Shown in pieces: positions 7,402-11,025 of a stretch of DNA of 11,025 bases. Under the pieces are notes generated by a model, which worked only from the letters and a program-made list of their open reading frames with translations, ran no database searches and was not told where the DNA came from. The stretch is from an uncultured Ideonella sp. GTDB taxonomy: Bacteria > Pseudomonadota > Gammaproteobacteria > Burkholderiales > Burkholderiaceae. The first letter of the stretch is position 1. Every line of letters begins with the position of its first letter. The stretch is from NCBI GenBank assembly GCA_946479475.1, contig CAMLGG010000177.1:1-11025 (forward strand), given 5' to 3'. A program made the position numbers and the translations under genes.

Positions 7402-8712
7402 TTGAATCCACCCTCCCGCCCGACCTGCTTCGTCGTCCAGGGCTTCGGCACCAAGACCGACTACACCGACGGCCGGGTGCTGGACCTGGACGCCTCCTAC
7501 GACGTGATCAAGCAGGCCGTGGAGAGGGCCGGCCTCACCTGCCAGCGCGCCGACGAGATCGTCCACTCGGGCACCATCGACATCCCGATGTACGAGAGGC
7601 TGCTCAACGCCGACCTGGTGATCGCCGACCTCTCGGCCAACAACCTCAATGCGGCATTCGAGCTCGGCGTGCGCTACGCGCTCAAGCCGCGGGCGACCAT
7701 CGTCGTCGCGGAGTCGAAGTTCAAGAGCCCCTTCGACGTCAACCACATCCTGATCCGCCGTTACGAGCACCTGGGGCCCGACCTCGGCGCCAAGGAGGCA
7801 CGGCGCTTCGAGAAGGAGCTCACCGCGGCGATCAAGGCCATCCTCGCCGAAGGCCGGACGGACAGCCCGGTGTACTCGCTGCTGCCGGGGCTGGCGCCGC
7901 CGCGGGAAGAGCCGGCGCCCTCGCCGGCCGACGACGAGACGCCCGGGGCCGCCGCGCCGGCGCCGGGCCGCAGGCCGGCCGTGCCGCCCAGCGCCCGCGA
8001 CTGGCTGGAGCGAGCGCAGCAGGCCATGGCCCGCGAGGACTACGGCGCCGCCATCAAGGCCTGGACGGAGGTGCGCCGCTTCAGCCCCAGCGACCGCCAC
8101 GCGACCCAGCAGCTCGCCCTGGCCATCTACCGGGCCAAGCGGCCAAGCGAGAAGCGCGCGCTGGAACAGGCGCGGCAGTTGCTGTTGCCGCTGGATCCCG
8201 CCACCACCAACGACCCCGAGACCCTGAGCCTGTGGGGCGCCATCCACCGCCGCCTGTGGGAGCGGGACCACCAGGCCGCGCACTGGTCCGCCGCGCAGCG
8301 TGCCTACGCGCGGGCCCTGTCGCTGAACCCCGACCATTACCTCGCTGCACAGCTCGCCACCCTGCACCTGGGCCGGGCGGCCGGCCTGGCACGCGAGCGC
8401 GGCGCTCTTGCGCAGCAGGCCGACCGCGTCATCGCCGAGCGGCTCTGGCGCGAAGCCCGCAGCCTGGCGCAGGAGCAGCTCGCGCGAAAGGACATCGGCA
8501 CCAAGTCGCGCTTCTGGGTCCATGCGACCTTGTGGCAAGCCGCCATAGGCCTGGGCGAGCCGGCCGAGGAGAAGCGCTGGGCGGCCCGCCTGCGCAACGT
8601 GGAATCGGCCGGATGGATGCAGCCCTTCCGCCTCGCCCAGGGCGAGCAGCTGCGGGCCTGGCTTCGCGCGCTCGAGGCGCCGATGGCCGAAGGGAAGGGG
8701 AGGCAGCCATGA
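7402..8712 (+). CDS. Deoxyribosyltransferase-like domain plus TPR/TRAFs-binding (DUF4071, TPR-S-like) protein
   Basis: The product is 436 residues from a TTG start at 7402. No ATG is in frame before the conserved domain; a GTG at 7357, overlapping the TIR gene, is the alternative. Residues 7-150 form a Rossmann-like domain with CFVVQGFGTKTD, a TCQRADEIVHSGTIDIPMYE segment, and ADLVIADLSANN followed by FELGVRYA. This is the pattern of nucleoside 2-deoxyribosyltransferase-like domains, with E87 in the usual catalytic place. A Pro/Ala linker at about 164-196 leads to a TPR/TRAFs-binding region at about 198-425, with DPETLSLWGAIHRRLWE, RAYARALSLNPDHY, and FWVHATLWQAAIGLGE. Such proteins are the bacterial relatives of the ASK/MAP3K TRAFs-binding scaffold and were predicted by comparative genomics to recognise NAD+-derived signals. 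It sits between TIR and SLOG genes, overlapping the latter by ATGA. It may act as sensor, enzyme or both. Confidence 0.85.
   Translation: MNPPSRPTCFVVQGFGTKTDYTDGRVLDLDASYDVIKQAVERAGLTCQRADEIVHSGTIDIPMYERLLNADLVIADLSANNLNAAFELGVRYALKPRATIVVAESKFKSPFDVNHILIRRYEHLGPDLGAKEARRFEKELTAAIKAILAEGRTDSPVYSLLPGLAPPREEPAPSPADDETPGAAAPAPGRRPAVPPSARDWLERAQQAMAREDYGAAIKAWTEVRRFSPSDRHATQQLALAIYRAKRPSEKRALEQARQLLLPLDPATTNDPETLSLWGAIHRRLWERDHQAAHWSAAQRAYARALSLNPDHYLAAQLATLHLGRAAGLARERGALAQQADRVIAERLWREARSLAQEQLARKDIGTKSRFWVHATLWQAAIGLGEPAEEKRWAARLRNVESAGWMQPFRLAQGEQLRAWLRALEAPMAEGKGRQP
8695..8703 (+). promoter_or_regulatory. Strong ribosome-binding site for the SLOG-like gene
   Basis: AAGGGGAGG lies 5 nt before the ATG at 8709 and inside the end of the preceding gene. 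It is the best Shine-Dalgarno sequence in the window; most other genes here have weak ones. It fixes the start of the SLOG-like gene and suggests independent, efficient translation in addition to coupling. Confidence 0.7.
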
Positions 8713-9290
8713 AGGCTTCCGCGCCCCGGCAGGTGTTCCTGTTCTCCGGCCACATGATCGACGCGCCGGGCCGGCCCGACCCTCGCTTCCCGCCCTCGTG
8801 CGAAGCGGCCGCGGCGAACGCGATAGGCGCCGTGCTCGACCGCCTCGGCGCCGGCCCCGGTGACCTGGCGCTGTCCCAGGCCGCGGCCGGCGGCGACATC
8901 CTTTTCATCGAGGCCGCCCTCGCCCGCGGGCTGGACTGCCTCGTGCTGCTGCCCTTCGACGAGCCCGAGTTCATCCGGCGCTCGATCCTGCCCAGCAGCG
9001 ACGGCACGGCCTGGCGCGAGCGCTGGCTCGCCCTGCGCGCCCGCCTGGGGCAGCCGCCGCGCGTCATGCCCGAGCACCTAGGGCCCACCCCCTCGGGCCA
9101 GGACGTCTTCGAACGCGCCAACGACTGGCTGATGGAGACCGCGCTCGCCTCCGGTCCCCTCCCGGTGCACTTCGTCTGCCTGTGGAACGGCGCCGGCGGC
9201 GACGGCCCCGGCGGCACGAAGCACATGATGGACGAGGTCACGCGCCGCTCCGGCCAGGTCCACTGGATAGACACGCGCGGCTTGTGCTGA
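8709..9290 (+). CDS. SLOG-like Rossmann nucleotide-binding protein
   Basis: The product is 193 residues with no signal peptide or membrane segment. It begins at ATG 8709, whose ATGA overlaps the previous stop. The sequence is VFLFSGHMID near the N-terminus, PRFPPSCEAAAANAI, LALSQAAAGGDILFIEAALARG with the AGGD turn at 60-63, VLLPFDEPEF, a WRERWLALRARLG helix, HLGP, FERANDWLM, FVCLWNG and GDGPGGTKHM. The glycine-rich turn after a strand, followed by a helix and an LPF strand, is the SLOG/LOG-type nucleotide-binding arrangement. Proteins with the SGHMID and GGTxHM signatures recur, as I remember them, beside TRAFs-binding proteins. In the predicted system it would bind or process an NAD+-derived nucleotide such as an ADP-ribose variant. 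This is inference; no catalytic activity can be read directly. Confidence 0.75.
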   Translation: MKASAPRQVFLFSGHMIDAPGRPDPRFPPSCEAAAANAIGAVLDRLGAGPGDLALSQAAAGGDILFIEAALARGLDCLVLLPFDEPEFIRRSILPSSDGTAWRERWLALRARLGQPPRVMPEHLGPTPSGQDVFERANDWLMETALASGPLPVHFVCLWNGAGGDGPGGTKHMMDEVTRRSGQVHWIDTRGLC

Positions 9291-9373
9291 GGCCGCCTGC
9301 CCTTTTCATGGGGCTTGCCGCTGCAGGTCCCGCGCCGCACACTGGCCGCCACACCGCCCACGAACGAATCGCC

Positions 9374-9940
9374 ATGAAGACCGTCCATGCCCTGGCCGCG
9401 CTGGCTACCGCAACCCTCGCCCTCCCGGCCGCCGCCCAGCCGGGCAAGCTGCAGCCGGGCCTGTGGGAGCACTCGATGACGATGAAGAGCGCCAGCGGCC
9501 AGATGGAAGCGCAGATGGCGCAGATGCAGAAGGAGCTGGCCGGCATGCCGCCCGACCAGCGCAAGATGGTCGAGGACATGATGGCGAAGCAGGGCGTGGC
9601 GATGGGCGGCGGCAGCGCCGCCGGGCGCAACACCACGGTCAAGATGTGCCTCAGCCCCGAGCAGGCGGCGCGTGCCGATCTGCCCCAGCAGGAGGGCCAC
9701 TGCAAGCAGGAGACGGTCGAGCGCAGCGGCAGCACGGTTCGCTACCGCTTCAGCTGCGCAGGCAATCCGCCCACCAGCGGCGAAGGCGAGTACACCTTGT
9801 CCAGCCCGACCAGCTACACCGGCCGCACCACCGTCCTGACCCAGGTGGAGGGCAAGCCCGAGAAGATGGAGATGACGCAGAGCGGCCGCTGGCTCGGCGC
9901 CGACTGCGGCTCCATCAAGCCGCGCGCCACCGCCCGCTGA
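9374..9940 (+). CDS. Exported DUF3617 family protein, methionine-rich
   Basis: The product is 188 residues, with a signal peptide MKTVHALAALATATLALPAA cut near AAAQ at about residue 21. The mature start PGKLQPGLWEHSMTM is the typical opening of DUF3617 proteins, whose function is unknown. The domain continues with VKMCLSPEQAA, CKQETVERSGS, VRYRFSCAG, an STGRT-like SYTGRTTV strand, and GRWLGADCGSIKP at the end. Four cysteines (92, 110, 128, 178) could form two disulfides in the periplasm. Residues 35-77 hold ten methionines in a predicted helical insert (at 35, 37, 44, 48, 51, 58, 65, 69, 70, 77). The gene starts 83 nt after the SLOG-like gene and shows no clear promoter; it need not belong to the TIR system. 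It converges on the next gene with a 14-bp gap. Confidence 0.88.
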   Translation: MKTVHALAALATATLALPAAAQPGKLQPGLWEHSMTMKSASGQMEAQMAQMQKELAGMPPDQRKMVEDMMAKQGVAMGGGSAAGRNTTVKMCLSPEQAARADLPQQEGHCKQETVERSGSTVRYRFSCAGNPPTSGEGEYTLSSPTSYTGRTTVLTQVEGKPEKMEMTQSGRWLGADCGSIKPRATAR

Positions 9941-9954
9941 AAACCAGCCCGGGG

Positions 9955-10638
9955 TCAGGCCACGGTGGCCGCGGGCGTCGCGTACCAGAGCGCCGCGAAG
10001 AAGTGGCACGTGCTGCCGCCCAGCACGAAAAGGTGCCACACGAAGTGCGCGTAGCGCACCCTTTCGTCGAGCAGGAAGACGACCTCGCCGAGCGTGTAGC
10101 TCAGGCCCCCGGCGACAAGCCAAGCAAGCCCGGGCGCGGCCATGCGCTCGATCAGCGGGCCGGCGGCCACCAGCGCCACCCATCCCATGGCGACGTAGAG
10201 CGCGGTCGAGATCAGCGGGTGCTTCAGCCTGTCCAGCAGCTTGATCGTCACGCCGAAGGCGGCTGCGGCCCACACGATGCCGAACAGCGTCCAGCCCCAG
10301 CCGCCGTGCAGCACCCCCAACGCGAAGGGCGTGTAGCTGCCGGCGATGAAGAGGTAGATGGCCGCGTGGTCCAGCCGGCCCAGCCAGCGCTTGGCGGCGC
10401 CGAAGGGGATGGCGTGGTAGAGCGCCGAAACCAGGTACAGCAGGATGGCCGTCCCGGCGAAGACGCTCGCCGCCACCACGTTCACTGCACTGCCGCGCTC
10501 GGCCGCGTAGTAGACGAGGACGGGCAGCGAGGCGATGGCCAGCAGGCAGCCCAGCCCGTGGCTGACGGCGTTGGCGATCTCCTCGCCCAGGGTCTGCGGG
10601 CGGGCGTTCGCGACGGTGCGCGGCGCAGTGTCGGTCAT
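9955..10638 (-). CDS. trhA: PAQR family membrane homeostasis protein TrhA (hemolysin III)
   Basis: The product is 227 residues with about seven hydrophobic segments. Diagnostic motifs are EEIANAVSHGLG near the N-terminus (H27), SALYH with S71 and H75, LDHAAIYLFIAGSYTPF from L89, LGEVVF, and HFVWHLFVLGGSTCHFFA with H198, H202 and H212. H75 plus the HxxxH pair H198/H202 correspond to the zinc-binding histidines known in adiponectin-receptor relatives. Bacterial PAQR/TrhA proteins are linked to membrane-fluidity and energy homeostasis; the old name hemolysin III does not prove haemolysis. The start ATG (complement of 10636-10638) gives a normal family length. The gene lies 69 bp downstream of the dehydrogenase gene on the same strand and may be cotranscribed with it. 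A perfect TTGACA sits on this strand at 10664-10669 but lacks a matching -10 element. Confidence 0.92.
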   Translation of the reverse strand: MTDTAPRTVANARPQTLGEEIANAVSHGLGCLLAIASLPVLVYYAAERGSAVNVVAASVFAGTAILLYLVSALYHAIPFGAAKRWLGRLDHAAIYLFIAGSYTPFALGVLHGGWGWTLFGIVWAAAAFGVTIKLLDRLKHPLISTALYVAMGWVALVAAGPLIERMAAPGLAWLVAGGLSYTLGEVVFLLDERVRYAHFVWHLFVLGGSTCHFFAALWYATPAATVA

Positions 10639-10707
10639 GGTGGGCCCGATGGTACCCAGCGCGTGTCAACGCGAGGCATCCCGCGATGAGCCGTCGAATG
10701 TGGGAGT

Positions 10708-11025
10708 TCAGCGGCCGCCGGCCACGTCCAGCAGCGCGCCGCTGACGTAGCGCGCCTCGTCCGACAGCAGCCACACCACGCCCTCGGCCACTTCGTCGGC
10801 CGTCCCCAGGCGGCCCATGGGGATGAGCCTTAGGCTGGCCTCGACCCGCTCGCGGTGGCCGCTGGTCGCATGGATGTCGGTGTCGATGATGCCCGGCCGC
10901 ACGGCGTTGACCCGGATCCCGTCGGCCGCCACCTCGCGCGCCAGGCCGGTGGTGAAGTGGTCGATCGCCGCCTTGCTCATCGAGTAGTCGAGGTACAGCC
11001 CCGGCGAGCCGACCCGCGCCGCGGC
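10708..11025 (-). CDS. Short-chain dehydrogenase/reductase (C-terminal part)
   Basis: The gene runs off the right edge; 105 C-terminal residues are visible. The frame is open to base 11025, and the ATG at 10978-10980 is internal because it lies inside the catalytic YxxxK motif, seen as YSMSK with Tyr at 10984-10986 and Lys at 10972-10974. Further family features are RVNAVRPGIIDTDIH after the active-site helix, PMGRLGTADEVAEGVVWLLS, and a closing YVSGALLDVAGG. These place it among classical FabG-like NAD(P)-dependent SDRs. The cofactor-binding TGxxxGxG motif is outside the window and the substrate cannot be inferred. The product is presumably a soluble cytoplasmic tetramer, as is usual in the family. 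Confidence 0.93.
   Translation of the reverse strand, partial: AAARVGSPGLYLDYSMSKAAIDHFTTGLAREVAADGIRVNAVRPGIIDTDIHATSGHRERVEASLRLIPMGRLGTADEVAEGVVWLLSDEARYVSGALLDVAGGR

Noticed and set aside
10664..10669. Perfect TTGACA on the minus strand upstream of trhA
   Set aside because: No TATAAT-like hexamer lies 16-18 nt downstream, and the distance to the start codon is short, so I did not call a promoter.
8429..10774. A 781-residue antisense frame crossing the SLOG-like, DUF3617 and trhA genes
   Set aside because: It spans three genes with clear families on either strand and is Arg/Ala-rich without any domain.
1..11025. Search by eye for CRISPR repeats, tRNA/rRNA genes, insertion sequences, integrases and attachment-site repeats
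   Set aside because: None seen. The TIR cassette therefore shows no direct sign of recent mobility inside this window.

Overview
The window is very GC-rich and densely coded. It reads as chromosome of a Gram-negative proteobacterium: there is a TonB-dependent outer-membrane receptor, several Sec-exported periplasmic proteins and an envelope c-di-GMP sensor. Base composition and protein style suggest a betaproteobacterium of the order Burkholderiales. That assignment is inference from style, not from a marker gene. I see no rRNA, tRNA, CRISPR array, transposase, integrase or phage gene.

Layout. (1) Positions 1-698, plus strand: the C-terminal part of an ABC-transporter substrate-binding protein of the glycerol (GlpV-like) type, which enters from the left edge. 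Two perfect GC-rich hairpins follow (712-741 and 748-786) and probably end that operon. (2) Positions 944-5533, plus strand: a tightly packed three-gene signalling unit made of a TonB-dependent receptor, a YfiR/DUF4154 periplasmic protein and a membrane protein with CHASE8-like, HAMP, GGDEF and EAL regions. It resembles the YfiBNR (Tpb) c-di-GMP system, with a TonB receptor where the Pal-like lipoprotein YfiB would be. (3) Positions 5628-9290, plus strand: three overlapping genes for a membrane-anchored TIR protein, a protein with a nucleoside-deoxyribosyltransferase-like domain plus a TPR/TRAFs-binding (DUF4071) scaffold, and a SLOG-like Rossmann protein. This looks like a predicted NAD+-derived-signal conflict (immune) system and is the most interesting part of the window. 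(4) Positions 9374-9940, plus strand: an exported methionine-rich DUF3617 protein. (5) Positions 9955-11025, minus strand: a PAQR/TrhA (hemolysin III) membrane protein and, upstream of it, the C-terminal part of a short-chain dehydrogenase cut by the right edge.

How the parts work together. In unit 2 the receptor probably reports an outer-membrane or periplasmic condition, YfiR restrains the sensor in the periplasm, and the GGDEF-EAL protein changes cytoplasmic c-di-GMP. In unit 3 the TIR enzyme would cleave or modify NAD+, and the partner proteins with related nucleotide-binding folds would sense or process the product. The 94-bp gap between units 2 and 3 holds two small GC-rich inverted repeats, so shared transcription is possible but not shown. 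All functions are read from motifs and remembered family features; no database search was run.
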